Source: Asterias rubens (lineage: Eukaryota; Echinodermata; Asteroidea; Forcipulatida; Asteriidae). Taken from it: DNA of 64,000 nt. This document shows, piece after piece, positions 35,001-45,638 of this stretch (positions are counted from its first letter, which is position 1; every line of letters starts with the position of its first letter). The notes under the pieces were generated by a model, which was given only the letters and a program-made list of their open reading frames with translations, did no database searches and was not told the origin of the DNA. The stretch lies in the NCBI RefSeq assembly GCF_902459465.1, contig NC_047066.1:21393047-21457046 (forward strand). Reading direction: 5' to 3'. A program made the translations under genes and the position numbers.

Positions 35001-38000
35001 ATTCATGGTCATAAACTACGTTAAACTAAAATAATGGACGAAACAAAATGTCCCACGTAAAACTCCATAAGGTTTGGAACATAATGGTCCCGCAAGTTCA
35101 AATACGCGCGAGACTTGCTTAGTCTACACAGAAGGTAATAAATAATTTATTACAAGCAATTGCAATCGTACAATAATAGAAAAAAACAACTAAAAATCAA
35201 TGCAAAACACATGTAGGGGATGGAGGGGCCCATAAAAAGCAAACCTTAACGAGTACGGACCCCCCCCCCCCCCCCCCCCCCCGTTTCTAACGAAGAAAGC
35301 AATGTAAGCAATTCTATTTAGTGGGTGTAATCTTATGTAGCGGCAAAACAATTCAAATTTACAGGAAGAACAAACACAAAAACAGTTAGCGTAAAATAAA
35401 ACTGAACCATATATTTAAATGAAACAGATAAACAAAATACCCAAAATAAATACTAGAGAAATTGGTTCACGGGTTCGTTGAATAATGTGGCGATAACAAC
35501 TTTTATCTTTTTGATCACCATCAGCCCAATCAATCAATCAATCAACGTCGTACGCCACTGGCGCCTTGACGACTATGACTGCGCAGCCCCATGTATAATA
35601 AACTTCAAGGGCTGACGATTGCACTTTTGGTATTGTCATTGTTAAACTCCGGTTCCATTGTGTGCTGTCTGTTACCCTCCACACATAGATTTTCTTGTGA
35701 ATAGTAGCTGTGTATGATTCATGATTCATAACGTGGCAATAACAAACATTTATCATTTTGAACTGAATGCTTGATTTATTATCTAGAGGTAAATGCTTGA
35801 GGCCAGTAAGAGTATTGTGCACGTACACCATGTAGTTTTTGTTGAAAACCGTTTGCTAACAGCCATTTATGTTACTCTTTGAAATAAAATCAGAAAATTT
35901 ATAAGTTTGCTTGTTGCATAAAATTAAATTGAAGATGATGCCTGAATTGATTTTTACAATCAGAGTTGGACTCTTAACTGACGTGTTGGACTCCTTGAAC
36001 ACTCCAAGTGGTTCAATAGGTAGTGCAATTCCAATACTTATGCTGATGTTCTCATGATGTCAGCATCAACAGGAAGTTCCAATAACTTTGTCCCCTTGTA
36101 CAATTAAATATGCAAATATGGGTCATGTGGTTAATTAATTACGATTTTAATTTTTTTGGGGGGTCGCTGGTTGATGTTTGATCTAGTATAAGTTGATTTC
36201 ACAGAACTCTTAACCACCAAACTCTGCGCTTATGATCACCATTTTTCGCTTACTGTGTTTTTAAACATCATCGTGTCATGCATGCACACAGGTTATGTTG
36301 GGCTAACATTTGAGAAAAAGAAAAGGCAACACTATCGATATAAAGATAAGAATCAAACTTAAATATTACAAAAGGAAATATATTTTTAGTTTTGGGGGAT
36401 AAACAAATATTGATTTCGGACGGAGATTCGAACTCGCAATTCTCAGGAGCGTAGTCGCGACTGATGACCACTAGGCTAGAAGGGCACGATGTAAAAATGG
36501 TGGGTTTTTACATGTGTGCATCAACAGAGGGGATTATGATCCGGCGAAATAATTCTCGTTTCATGATTTTGCGACCATTGTCACTAAATATGAACTGCTA
36601 AAAACGCCTATAACTATTAAGAAGGGTTGAAATGTAGTATTAGATGCCTTTAGGGGTTTTTGACGACGACGTCGATGTCGTCAAAAATCCCTATCTAATT
36701 ACGTACGTTCGTTTTAACAAAAACCCATGCACAGAGTAATTGGTCCAGAACGCGGTTAGAAAAACAAGGACAAATTTAACGCACGTTCTAACGAAAATCC
36801 TAAATGTCCGTACTTTGTGCGTGTACAGAGTTATGTGTCCAGAACGCGGGTAGGAAAAAAAATACTATAGACTCCTCTCAAGAAGTTAACAACTCATATA
36901 GGTACATACTGTGTTGTATTACCAAATAGAATATTTCACAATAACATGAAAGTGACTGCATCAAGTTTACAAATTAAAAATTCAAATGAAGATCACGTGG
37001 TTAATTAATTAAGAATTTTGACATTTGTGACATTTAGAATTAAGCTTATGTTCTAAGCTTCAATTTGATATTATGATTTAACTCTTTTGACCTTGTGGTT
37101 TGGGAGATTAGGAATAAACAAAAAACGTGTACAAATGCAATGGGGTTTTAGGCGGAAACAAAGAATAATAATAAAAACAATAAAAATCTAGACGAAAACA
37201 AAACCTGTTCCGACGGTAGTTCGGAACAGCTAATAATACAAATTTGGAGTGCTAACCATCCTTACTCGCAGCTAAGAGCTGAAGTGCGAAGGACGCGGCT
37301 GCTACGTGTTCGAGAAGCAGGCATGCAAGGGAGTCTGCAGAGCACAGCCAAGACCCAGGGAGGAAAAACTGGATGGTCTGGAAAACCCTTGTGGCACAGC
37401 AGAGAATCAACACAACTCAACTCACATATGGCCCTTGCCGGGATTCGAACCGGGGTCACCTTGGTGAGAGGTGAGCGCTTTAAGCACTAGCCAACCACGC
37501 CACCCCATGAACCATGTAAGAGGAAAAAACACAATATTTTAAGAGAATGTGTCAATCAGTTTATTCTTAGGCCCTGAACTTCCCTCTTGAAGACGCACAG
37601 CAATTTTCCTCTGTTACGGGGCACTTCTATGAAGAAAATTAACATTTGTATAGGAACTTTGGAAAGTGTACCTCAGCAAAAACACAGAGCACCACAGCAA
37701 TTGCTGTGGGTGCAACTTTCCAACAATTTTCCTACCATAAGTAAATGTTTTTTTATAGCCTGAAGCGCCCAGTCCGAATGCATTGGGTCGCTGTATGAGT
37801 GGTTCTTGGATAATAGGATCGAACTTAGAAGGTCTTCCACCACGACCAGCCACTGTATTTGTTGGTCCATATCTAATGGTTTCCTCAATTGTCATTTGCA
37901 ATGGATTTAGATTTTAATTCAAGACAAAGGTATGCACAAAATGAAGTGTTTAATGTGTAGGCCTACAGCAGCTGTTGTGAGCAATAGCCTCTTCATTCAG

Positions 38001-41000
38001 CTGGAACACTTGGCATCATTGAGGTCCAGAACAACATTTACAGATGCTTAGAGTGGACCATTTTTCAGGGAGAAAACTAAATATCAAGAGAAATATTGCA
38101 ATCTGAAATAGACTGTGCAAGTCTTGAGCATATTCAACCATCCAGGAGTGAGTTTCTCCCAACCATGTTGAGAGATCAACATGGGGCAACTCTGTTTCAT
38201 AAAAATAATTAGTTCAAAAAAGGCTATACAGAAACTATACTAAAGCGCCTTGCATCCTTTTGTAAATTAGACTATAAATCCAGTTATATATTATCTGTTA
38301 TTATTAAATGAATTGGAAAGTACATTTTTACAAAAAATTGTTTGATTTACTCTGTTAGCAGTCTGTATTCCTTTTGTACTGTTTAATTTGTATTCTATCT
38401 TTATACACTACAAGTAGCTGGTACCCATGGGAGACCAATGTTTACCACTGAATTGGCCACCCAAATGAAATACAAAAAAACTGAAGATAAACTGGCATTT
38501 TGCCAGCAGACCACAGGGAGAACACAGACTGTTGGGCTGCTTTACAAGTTGAAATAAAAAACACATTTCAAATGTATTCACCATGGGTGGATAATGACGT
38601 CAAGGTTGAGTGCATACCAATGGGACGTACAGTACAATAAGCTCATGTCAAAATACACTTTGAAATACTTAATCAGCTCTATGAAATTGGGCCCAGTACT
38701 GACAGGCAAGGCTAAAAAATGTGTTATAAAATGCGAACAAAGAACAGGATGTATTTTTCAATACATTTAAGAGACCCATAACCAAGACCAGTGCCTCATT
38801 CAGATTTGTTGTCCAGACCACTCTCAACAGAGAGAATCCTTGAATCAAATTGGAATTCTTGTTAAAAGGTCACTGATGCTCATTGTCCACATTGTCCACA
38901 AAGCTCTAAATGGCAAGGCTCCCCACTATATTTCTGAAATGCTTCAAGTTTACACTCCATCAAGGAATCTTCGATCAAGTTCCATGCTTCTTAAAATAAT
39001 ATCAACAGCTCTCTGACAGAGCTCTTTATCAAGTAAATATTCAATGTCATTAATTTTTGGAGTAATTACCAAAGGTGGACAATTATTACAAGATGGTTTG
39101 TTGTGTGTTTTTCGAACCAAAAATGAGTGGAGGGTTCATGTACTAGTCGCAATTCTCTGTTTTTTTCAAAGCAAGATTTTTCTGTGCTCCACAAATGACT
39201 TGAGCAATGGTTACTGTATACTAATCTGGCTGGTACACTAGTTTTGCTAAGCGAATTTGTTTTGTACTAAGCAAGTTTCTGTGCTAACAGGGATTATAAA
39301 AACGGGCACAGAACTTAAATTTGATGCTCTTAACCGCTCGGTCATGACACCTTATAATGACAGATAGGGTTGCAGTTATCTCCAAACACCATGTCAAAAT
39401 CTTATTCTGACCAGTCAATTTTCTCCTTCCTTCCTTAAGATTAGGGACACTGCTACTCTTAAGACTGTGTAATTCCTTCAGGATGTCACGGCCACAGTGG
39501 TACATAACGATGGCTGAACATTCTAAGGATATCACTTAAATAACAACATCCCCTGGAGAAAAAATTCTGGGAATAAAACAAAGTTTGAGGTCCGAACATT
39601 CATCTTCCTGAATGTGTTTTTGCTGATACCCCTTGCCAAAAAATGACAATGGTAAACTGCAGTTTCAACATGTTCAACTCTGGCTGCATGCTCCATTTGA
39701 TGTTTAGCACCAGAGCAAAAGCAATTGCTGTGAGTGTCGTGGGTTAATACAAGGTCTAACACTTCTCTCCACTAAAATTTGAAGTTGATTTAAAAGTTTT
39801 ACAAGATAAGATTTGTTAGAACTGAATTGAAGTGGCTAAAGCCCCTTTTTCAAGATTGACGCTGAAGTTTGGTTGAGATTGTAGGACGTTTTTTACAGGT
39901 GAAACAAACTGATTGGAGGATGTGCGTAATCAGAAAGGAGCAGGATAACTGTCGAGCAGGGTGGGAGGGGTGGGTGGGGGGGGGGACTGTTTAGTGACTC
40001 ACCGTTAGGAACAGCATACAGTAGACTGAAATGGCAGCATGACCAGACGGGAAGGAGCGACTGTAGAAACACGCAGAAAGAGAAACAAACAGAAGATTAG
40101 TCATGAAGTTTGAGACTTGGAAGTTAAAGGCGTGGAATCATGAAGAATAGTTTGGGTGTGTTTACGTCAATTTCTCTCCACGACAGCCTTCCTGTATGCA
40201 ATTGTAGACACAGATACATGTGGGCTATTCCACGGAAAATTTTACCTTTTGAGGCGAACAATTAACTTTGTATTCAAGCGTATTTTCAACTGAAACTCTT
40301 TTGGGTGTGTTTTTGCAGTCGTTGTGACTACCATTTCTCACCATGGAAGCTTTCCTGTATGTAATTGCAGGCATAGCCACAAATATGCATGCCTTGATGA
40401 TCAGGTTGATGAGATTACAAGCCATTGGTTCAAGTACATGAACCATTGTAATAAATTTGTCTTTATTCAAACCAAAATTGTTTAAAATCTTCAAAGAAAG
40501 CCAGTTTCCCTTGTGATTTGCTTTGTAAAGATTACTACATGTATGTGTCATTTTTGTTTAGTATCTTGAATTACAGTGTATAGTTCATCCAGGATCTTTG
40601 TAAGAACAAAACAACGTCAAGGATATTTAAATTGAGTTATTGTAATACTAAGTTCAATTTCTTTGTCTTGATTTTTCCGCCACATTTTTGAAAACAAACA
40701 AAATCTATTTATTTTGTTTTATTAACATCAGACTTATCTGAATGACCCGTTACAATCTAGAAATCGCCCAGGAGGTTCAAGGAAATTGCCCAGGAGGTTC
40801 AAGGCAATTGCCCAGGAGGTTCAAGGAAGTTGCCCAGGAGGTTCAAGGAAATTGCCCAGGAGGTTCAAGGACTGTAGCTAGCAAGAAGATTGGGGGAAGG
40901 TCTGAGATCAGAGGTCATGATTTTGAGGGTCAGAGATGAATGTTTACTCACTGTGCAGATTCAATTCGGTGTTCGCTCTCTCCCATACACTCGTACTCCT

Positions 41001-42650
41001 CAATATACATATGAAGGGGCCCATTCGTACAGTTCAGCGCCCCGAAGTTGGGCTGGCAAACGGTGAGGAAGTGAGGCCGGAGGCGGCCGATAACATTCTT
41101 ACCGATGTCAAATGACGTCAAGACGATGAGCAACCCAAACCAGAACTGAGCGATGTACTTGAGGACCTGATAAAGGAGAGGTGGAATGACCACATCACAG
41201 CAGCATCGGTTGAAGCTGCCGGACGGGAGGTATTCCGTGTCTTGACGTCTCCGGTAAGCAAAGATGACGATCTCGGTCAGCATGATCTATGAACAAAGAA
41301 CAACAAACAAAAACTAAATCGTAGCGATACCCGCTGCTAAAATATAGGATTCAAACTGCCTCTATAGCTACCGGGCAATCTCTTTTGTCCAGTTGATAAG
41401 ACACTGCTCAAGAGTGCAAAGGTCATGGGTATGAATCTCCCCTGAGTAATCTGGTAGGATTTGTTAGTCACAGAGGTTGTAAAAAGACTGAGTATACAGG
41501 GCTAACATACATCGGGTGTATGGGTAAACCAATTATAAAGAACAACAACTTTGTGATTTAACCTTTCTAGACCATTCGTGTCTGTATAGTTATCACAAAA
41601 TGCCAAGACATGGCTTATATTGCTCATTTCTGCTATCAGTTCAGAACTTTACAGTTCACTAGACCACTCAGCCATGACACTCTACCATTAACTTTCTTTG
41701 GATTCAGCTTCAGGCTCCGTTCTCTTGTCTGAGGCCTTGAGCAAGTACGCAAAGCCTAGGCAATTGTCAAAATAACCGCAGAGCTAAGCTACATGTAGCA
41801 TGAGCCAATCCAAACCAGATGCCATTGTTTCAAAAAGCACATTTTAAAGTTATTGTAAACAAAACATACCAATATAATGGGGAAACCCACGCCCACCCCA
41901 TACAGTGCTGCTACCGGTACAGTAGAGCTCTTGTATGGATAAGAAAGAGTTTGGTCATCGCAGTAGAAACCACGTTGGAATATGGGTATCTTGAGTCCTG
42001 GGATGCGGAACAAGATTGCTGGTATGGCAACTACAAAGAAGAGCATAAATTATAACAATTAATTACATGTCAATTTTTTTATTTATTTTTTTGCTAAAAG
42101 TGTCATACATTTATTTACATGCAAAACAAAACAACAACACAGGCCTTATTAACTCATCCAGCCTCTACTTTTAATGGGTTTATTTCATTTTTATTTCAAG
42201 GACGGATGTTGGACCTTTCCCCTTTTTTAATATTCCTCTGGAGAGGACTAGGTATCTACTAAAGCTAAAATTTGGACATTTCCAAAGGAAAATTCAAGCG
42301 CACATTTCATAAGAATTAAAATGGGAAAAGTTTCCATATGGCGCCACCACTTTTTCATTTGATATGAAATAATACTGTATCTAATTCTAATTTACCTCAT
42401 TGATTGATATATCCCTTTTTGTTAAAATGAGTGAAAAAGTGGTGGCGCCATACGGAAAGTTATCCATAAAAACCCATGGTGTTCTATTTGACAGCTAAGA
42501 TTGCGTAATAACAGTGTAACAGAACTTAAGCACAATTCAGTCAGTGTATTTTTCGATGTCACAATTTTATTTTTAAGAATACTTACCCAGTGCCAATGCC
42601 AGCACATCTAGAAGGATAAATCCGCATTTTGCAGCTCCGCTACCTGCCAT
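28923..42650 (-). CDS. PLPP: Phospholipid phosphatase (lipid phosphate phosphohydrolase, PAP2 family), six coding exons
   Basis: Six-pass membrane enzyme that dephosphorylates phosphatidic acid, lysophosphatidic acid, sphingosine- and ceramide-1-phosphate at the outer or lumenal face. Coding exons on the minus strand: 42650-42587, 42030-41870, 41286-40952, 40060-40003, 33877-33701, 29054-28923. All borders are GT/AG, phases agree, and the total is 927 nt, giving 308 residues plus stop (vertebrate PLPP1-3 have about 285-311). Catalytic motifs: KNVIGRLRP (138-146), PSGH (191-194), SRISDYKHHWSD (239-250). A probable N-glycosylation site NCT at 160 lies in the first large extracellular loop. The vertebrate paralogue (PLPP1, 2 or 3) cannot be assigned, so the symbol is generic. 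Intron 4 is 6.1 kb and full of satellites. Very confident on family, confident on exon structure; the last exon is the least conserved part. Confidence 0.93.
29191..29578 (+). mobile_element. TTAA-flanked MITE, just upstream of the PLPP last exon on the minus strand
   Basis: Complete copy in PLPP intron 5, about 140 bp from the last exon acceptor. Confidence 0.85.
29931..30080. mobile_element. Palindromic MITE (TTTCACAAAGAGTTxGGACTAG)
   Basis: GGATTTCACAAAGAG and CTCTTTGTGAAATCG ends, with repeated GGACTAGTCCTA palindromes inside; 150-bp foldback element in PLPP intron 5. Confidence 0.75.
30228..30570 (+). mobile_element. SINE family A in PLPP intron 5
   Basis: CCATTGCTTCGTCCTTCGGA, then AAAAGAACCCAGTGCACTTA, tail with AAGAAGCCAC and ATT repeats. 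Head partly lost. Confidence 0.7.
31120..31260 (-). mobile_element. SINE family C, PLPP intron 5
   Basis: ATTGAACCTGCGGCCTCC (inverted B box) followed by TCTCCCTATTTTGTCAATAT and GGGGTGCCAGTCA. Confidence 0.55.
31930..32281 (-). mobile_element. TTAA-flanked MITE in PLPP intron 5
   Basis: TTAAAGGCACTGGACACTAT end and inverted end with a 2-nt insertion (GTCCATCAGTGCCTTTAA). Confidence 0.85.
32758..33066 (-). repeat. Dispersed repeat family E, PLPP intron 5
   Basis: Inverted copy with GGAGGCAATCGCCTTCGTCG and AGGCCTGTATGCTTCC; a partial second copy is at 33233-33366. Confidence 0.6.
33233..33366 (-). repeat. Dispersed repeat family E, partial
   Basis: CAGGCCTGCACGCTTCGTTT to GGAGGCAATCACCTCCATTG. 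Confidence 0.55.
33365..33600 (+). mobile_element. SINE/LINE-tail repeat ending GCGCTATAG...ATTATTATT
   Basis: TAAATGGGTACCTGTGAG start, GTGAAACGCTTTGGGACGCC, AAAAGCGCTATAGAAAAACG and an ATT microsatellite. Lies 100 bp from PLPP exon 5. Confidence 0.55.
33701..33877 (-). CDS. PLPP: PLPP coding exon 5 (catalytic motif C3)
   Basis: Residues 207-265, with membrane segment 5, the C3 motif SRISDYKHHWSD (nucleophilic His and supporting Asp), and glycine-rich segment 6 (GAVLGGGVAVLV). Acceptor CTACAG, donor GTAAGT, 59 whole codons. Confidence 0.95.
34005..34530. repeat. ~130-bp tandem repeat in PLPP intron 4
   Basis: About four units, each with AAGGAGTCTGTAACTGAAAA, GAAAATCGGTTGTGTAGTTC, TTGAGATATGGTGCCACTTC and GACCCGGAAGTAGAG. 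Directly abuts the 53-bp hairpin array. Confidence 0.8.
34536..34935. repeat. 53-bp tandem repeat, eight units, each containing a hairpin
   Basis: Units start at 34536, 34589, 34642, 34695, 34748, 34801, 34854 and 34907, an exact 53-bp period; the last is partial. Each has CGACATCCT-loop-AGGATGTCG then CTTCCTGTGATAATTTATCT. Units 1 and 5 have CATTCT/AGAATG instead of CATCCT/AGGATG, so both arms changed together. Transcribed as part of PLPP intron 4. Confidence 0.88.
34936..36399. other. PLPP intron 4, no gene
   Basis: AT-rich, with a poly-C run at 35260-35282. No repeat family recognised. Confidence 0.35.
36400..36486 (-). mobile_element. tRNA-like SINE head
   Basis: GGAGATTCGAACTCGCAATT (inverted B box) and GACCACTAGGCTAGAAGG. 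Confidence 0.45.
36652..36698. repeat. Perfect-stem hairpin
   Basis: AGGGGTTTTTGACGACGACG opposed by GTCGTCAAAAATCCCT, about 17-bp stem, loop rich in GACGTCGAT. Within PLPP intron 4. Confidence 0.6.
37250..37506 (-). mobile_element. SINE family D-like, PLPP intron 4
   Basis: Minus-strand head GGTGGCGTGGTTGGCTAGTG with GGTTCGAATCCCGGCAAGG. Good Pol III boxes. Confidence 0.6.
37614..37901 (-). pseudogene. Possible transposase fragment (Tc1/mariner-like HTH), weak
   Basis: 95-codon ORF containing YGPTNTVAGRGGRPSKFDP, which resembles the GTVxxRxGRGRPxKLT linker of Tc1-like transposases. No DDE motif follows. No link to PLPP exons. Low confidence. Confidence 0.25.
38780..38998 (+). mobile_element. 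CR1/L2-type LINE remnant in PLPP intron 4
   Basis: One frame reads KALNGKAPHYISEMLQVYTP followed by SRNLRSSS, the hallmark KALNGxAPxYLxxLL...RSLRSS tail of CR1/L2 ORF2. Short 5'- and 3'-truncated copy. Confidence 0.7.
38995..39085 (+). mobile_element. TTAA-type MITE fragment
   Basis: Short right-end remnant: ATATCAACAGCTCTC and AGTAATTACCAAAGGTGGAC. Confidence 0.5.
40003..40060 (-). CDS. PLPP: PLPP coding exon 4 (catalytic motif C2)
   Basis: A 58-nt exon for residues 187-206, RSFPSGHAAISVYCMLFLT, holding the catalytic His of the PSGH motif. Acceptor TTTCTACAG, donor GTGAGT. It is short enough to be missed by ORF length filters. Phase joins exons 3 and 5 exactly. Confidence 0.93.
40759..40876. 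repeat. 22-bp tandem repeat, five copies, PLPP intron 3
   Basis: GCCCAGGAGGTTCAAGGAAA plus TT, exact 22-bp spacing, one-base variants. Gives a false 65-codon ORF. Confidence 0.8.
40952..41286 (-). CDS. PLPP: PLPP coding exon 3 (catalytic motif C1)
   Basis: Residues 76-187, carrying membrane segments 2-3, the phosphate-binding motif KNVIGRLRP, a cysteine-containing loop and a probable glycosylation site at Asn160. Acceptor TTCATAG, donor GTGAGT. Two bases of the last codon spill into exon 4. Confidence 0.94.
41870..42030 (-). CDS. PLPP: PLPP coding exon 2
   Basis: Residues 22-75, containing AIPAILFRIPGLKIPIFQRG and FYCDDQTLSYPYKSSTV, the conserved first extracellular loop, then the start of membrane segment 2. 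Acceptor TTTGTAG, donor GTATGT. Phase 0 at the end. Confidence 0.93.
42323..42466. mobile_element. Foldback MITE in PLPP intron 1
   Basis: ATATGGCGCCACCACTTTTT at the left pairs with AAAAAGTGGTGGCGCCATAC at the right. About 40-bp arms, 144 bp total. Confidence 0.75.
42587..42650 (-). CDS. PLPP: PLPP coding exon 1
   Basis: Residues 1-21 and the first base of codon 22, beginning MAGSGAAKCGFILLDVLA. The ATG opens an N-terminal hydrophobic segment typical of the family. Donor GTAAGT at 42586-42581. Promoter-like GC-rich sequence lies just upstream. Confidence 0.88.
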
Positions 42651-42960
42651 GTCTCACCCTTTACAAGTTGTAGTAAAAAATGAAGACCCTCGGTCGATGA
42701 TTTCGCTTAAATAGTGACTCATTTCAACAGGATATTGCCTATTTTCCCCACATGGCTCTCCGCGCAAAGAATGATCGTGATCTAAAACTGCGCATGCTCG
42801 CCTCTTGGGGGCGCTCGTGTTTTGTTATGTAAAATTGGGGGCGTGGCTTAAAGTTGCACGTGATGTAGAGAGTGTCGCCCCCGCCCACCAACCACAGGAC
42901 GCAAATTGTTGATAAATATTCATATGAGACTTTTTTTTCGGGTTCCTCGGCATATCCGGG
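42651..42960 (-). promoter_or_regulatory. PLPP: Probable PLPP promoter and 5' UTR
   Basis: GC-richer than its surroundings. Contains an NRF1-like TGCGCATGC near 42789, a GC-box-like GGGGGCGTGGC near 42837 and a CACGTG E-box near 42858, all within 210 bp of the start codon. No clear TATA box. Transcription start not determinable from sequence. Confidence 0.5.
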
Positions 42961-43980
42961 TCTTATTTTTTACACAAACAAAATTTAATGGTGGCGTTTT
43001 GAATGAAGTTCAATGTGTTCCCATTCAGCTCGATTTCCAAGTATAACGGAGCTTGCGACCTCAGGCTCCGTACAAACAGAAATAACAATTGAATAATGAG
43101 CCGGTAGCCTGAGGGAGTCCGGTGTATCCTGTTTGCTAAAGAAAGGGAAGGGAATCCCCCTTTTGTCCACCATGAATGAGATCAAACAATGGACACAATG
43201 AAAGTTTCGGTAGCCCGCCGCGCCTTTGAACGAACTTGAAATCGAATAGGTACCTGGCAGTACATGGGGAAAAACGGATCTTTCTTCTGTATGCTATGAA
43301 ATTTGAGGCAGAATTTAACGACTAGTAAGGAATTCTCACAGTATGTTAGGAGAAAACTTTGATTTTAGTTATTTAACACATATTGAATGTGTAACAGGAT
43401 TAACTTTTTTTGGGGGGGGGGGGCACAAGGGGGGGGGTTGGCACTAATTTCTCTAGGGGGCACTTCAGAAAAAAGATGAAAGTGAAGCATGCGAGCGCTT
43501 AGTGCGAAGCCTTAACGGCGTGGGGTCAGGGGCCTGCTTAAGGGCCCCTAAAAATTTTGCATTCTAGATGCTCTGTGGGTGGTGCAATCAGAGGCTTGAC
43601 CCCCCCCCCCCCAGGCTACGCTAATGACAAAGGTTAATCCATGAGAAGGCACTATTTCAGGCAATGATGTATAAACAAATTATCAGGAAGACCATAGCTA
43701 AAAGCCACGATCACAGGGGGGGGGGGGGGTTGGGGATGGACACATGGAGATATGAATACCTATGAAAATGTGGTTATAAAAAAATTGCATATTTGGATTG
43801 TAGGCCACACGAGGGGGCAGTAAATACCCGACACTGGACGAGCATGATCGCCAAACGTAACTTTTAATAAAAATATACCACAATCTTACCGCGACCTATC
43901 CTAGCTGTTAAGACTTTTGACTAGCCTGCCCCCACAGCGACATTATTAAAGATTTCCATCATAGAGTTTAGCTACTAGGG
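42961..43980. other. PLPP upstream / beta-adaptin downstream intergenic
   Basis: No gene recognised. 43395-43740 holds homopolymer G and C runs and an AGGGGCCCCTAAAA-type GC-rich repeat remnant. TTTATT at 43981 marks the likely minus-strand end of the neighbouring beta-adaptin transcript. Confidence 0.5.
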
Positions 43981-45563
43981 TTTATTCATTCATTTTAATA
44001 CTTTTACAATAGTTTACCATATTAATAATATACAATATGCGGGGTCGAAGACTACAAAGACATTCAATTTCTAAAGTAATAATTAAGCACATAATAGTTA
44101 AGGTTAGGAACAGCATAAAATGATGGTCCATAGGCAGATCCAAATCCAGAATGGGAATTTGAAAAGGTGTGAGGGGGAACCCCTTAAAGCAGTATAAAAT
44201 GTGGAGCATTGCCCTTTAATGGTCCTAAATCTGCCGTTTGGAATGGCACAACATTATTCAATGTTGGTATAAAACTGCTTTATAGACGTTCTCTCAACAT
44301 AGTTGTTACATTTTGGTATTCTTAATATGCTGTTTTTAACCTTGATTCAAGAGCACATTGGATCCTGATTTTTTAATCATATAAATTTGGGAATGATATA
44401 ATCATCTATGATAAGGGTCGCAATCCACAATGTGACAAAAACCAATATTCAAAAATGATTTTTTTTTTCTTCTTCAAAAGCCGTTGTTTAAGCACAGAAG
44501 TTTCCATATACAAATAAATCTCAGGCAGTGAGAAACAATAGTATTTTGTCTATAAATCCAACTCAAATTCACTGAGCAGCACTTCAGGGCTGAATAATGG
44601 GTTTGAGTTGAGAATTGCTGAATCCCAAACTCTGAGAGCACTGTTTTCTTCATGATTACAAAACAGTGTGCCAACACTTTTATGCGCAAATATTTGCAGA
44701 ACACCAAGCATGCATTATATGAAAAGAGCCTTCATAATGCCAAGCTCACAAAGGAAAACCCAATGACCCGGCACCACAAATAAGTGGCATTTCATTTGAT
44801 ATACAGGAATTCTACTGATGCAGAGTTGTGTTATGAACTAGATATGGAGGTGTCCACAGTATTGTTACATGTGTTTACATAACATAGTTGTATATAATTA
44901 CAGAACAGTTTAAATGGATTTTCAGAATCACCATTATGTGGCTTGATCTGAAGGATGATTCTACAGTGTACAGGAGTACTATATGCAAATATTTTATGGG
45001 GTATAATGTGTATTACAAAGAACACTCCCAGACTTTGTTTCTTGATTTTTGAGAAATATACACAACTAAAAAATGTATAAGTGCGAGAAACTTTGCAACA
45101 ACTTGTTTTTAACAGGTCATTTCAATTCTGAGCAAACACCTAACTTCTTATACAGTCGTAGCTTAACTGTGTTTTTCTTATAATTTTGGTTTAAATAAAG
45201 ACAAATTGACTGGGCTGGGATTTGAACCTGCAATCTCCAGATGAATGTGCCAGTGGTCTAACACAAAACTTACTATATTTACCCCAATGTTGGGGATCTC
45301 CCTTTTCTATCAATATCTTAATATGGGGGTGCCAGACAGAGGCTATTCAAACTGTAGCTGCCTTATAACCAGGGATCAAGGGATGGGTAGTGAGAGGGTG
45401 GAGGCACAAGGCATCAACACAATTTAATATCTAACATTGAAACAAGGATATTTGGTTACCACTAAATAAAAAACAGGTGAGCAGTAGTCCCGTTTTCAAA
45501 GTGTCCCAGCCCGCTATATCATGATATACACAGACAAACAAGATTACTGGCTGAGCGGCTTCT
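43981..45563 (-). other. AP2B1: Probable beta-adaptin 3' UTR
   Basis: About 1.6 kb with no coding signal downstream of the stop. Minus-strand AATAAA (TTTATT at 43981-43986) is a plausible polyadenylation signal. A SINE-like insertion lies at 45190-45350 in the distal half. The extent is inferred. Confidence 0.45.
45190..45350 (-). mobile_element. SINE family C in the beta-adaptin 3' UTR region
   Basis: GGATTTGAACCTGCAATCTC, then GATCTCCCTTTTCTATCAAT and GGGGGTGCCAGACA; shared with 31120. Confidence 0.55.
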
Positions 45564-45638
45564 TCAATTCTGCAGAATGGCTTTGTAACTCACATGGACC
45601 ATTTGGGAAATGTCTACCAGTTGACACTTCAAAGAAAG
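45564..45638 (-). CDS. AP2B1: Beta-adaptin last coding exon
   Basis: 75 nt after acceptor TGTATTTGTTTGCAG, phase 0, reading [20 protein letters not shown] then ILQN and TGA. The LSLKC start and ILxN end match the family C-terminus and the length is right, but the middle is much less conserved than the rest of the protein. Confidence 0.82.
   Translation of the reverse strand, partial: LSLKCQLVDISQMVHVSYKAILQN

Noticed and set aside
40225-40551. 108-codon ORF in PLPP intron 3 as an extra exon
   Set aside because: No catalytic or membrane motif and no splice sites in the right phase; exons 3 and 4 join perfectly without it.
44565-44612. Alternative beta-adaptin last exon (SPEV then stop on the minus strand)
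   Set aside because: Only SPEV resembles the family; no acceptor, no KCR before it and no ILxN end. The exon at 45564-45638 fits length, phase and both ends.
44474-44707. 77-codon minus ORF downstream of beta-adaptin
   Set aside because: No family resemblance; lies in the probable 3' UTR.
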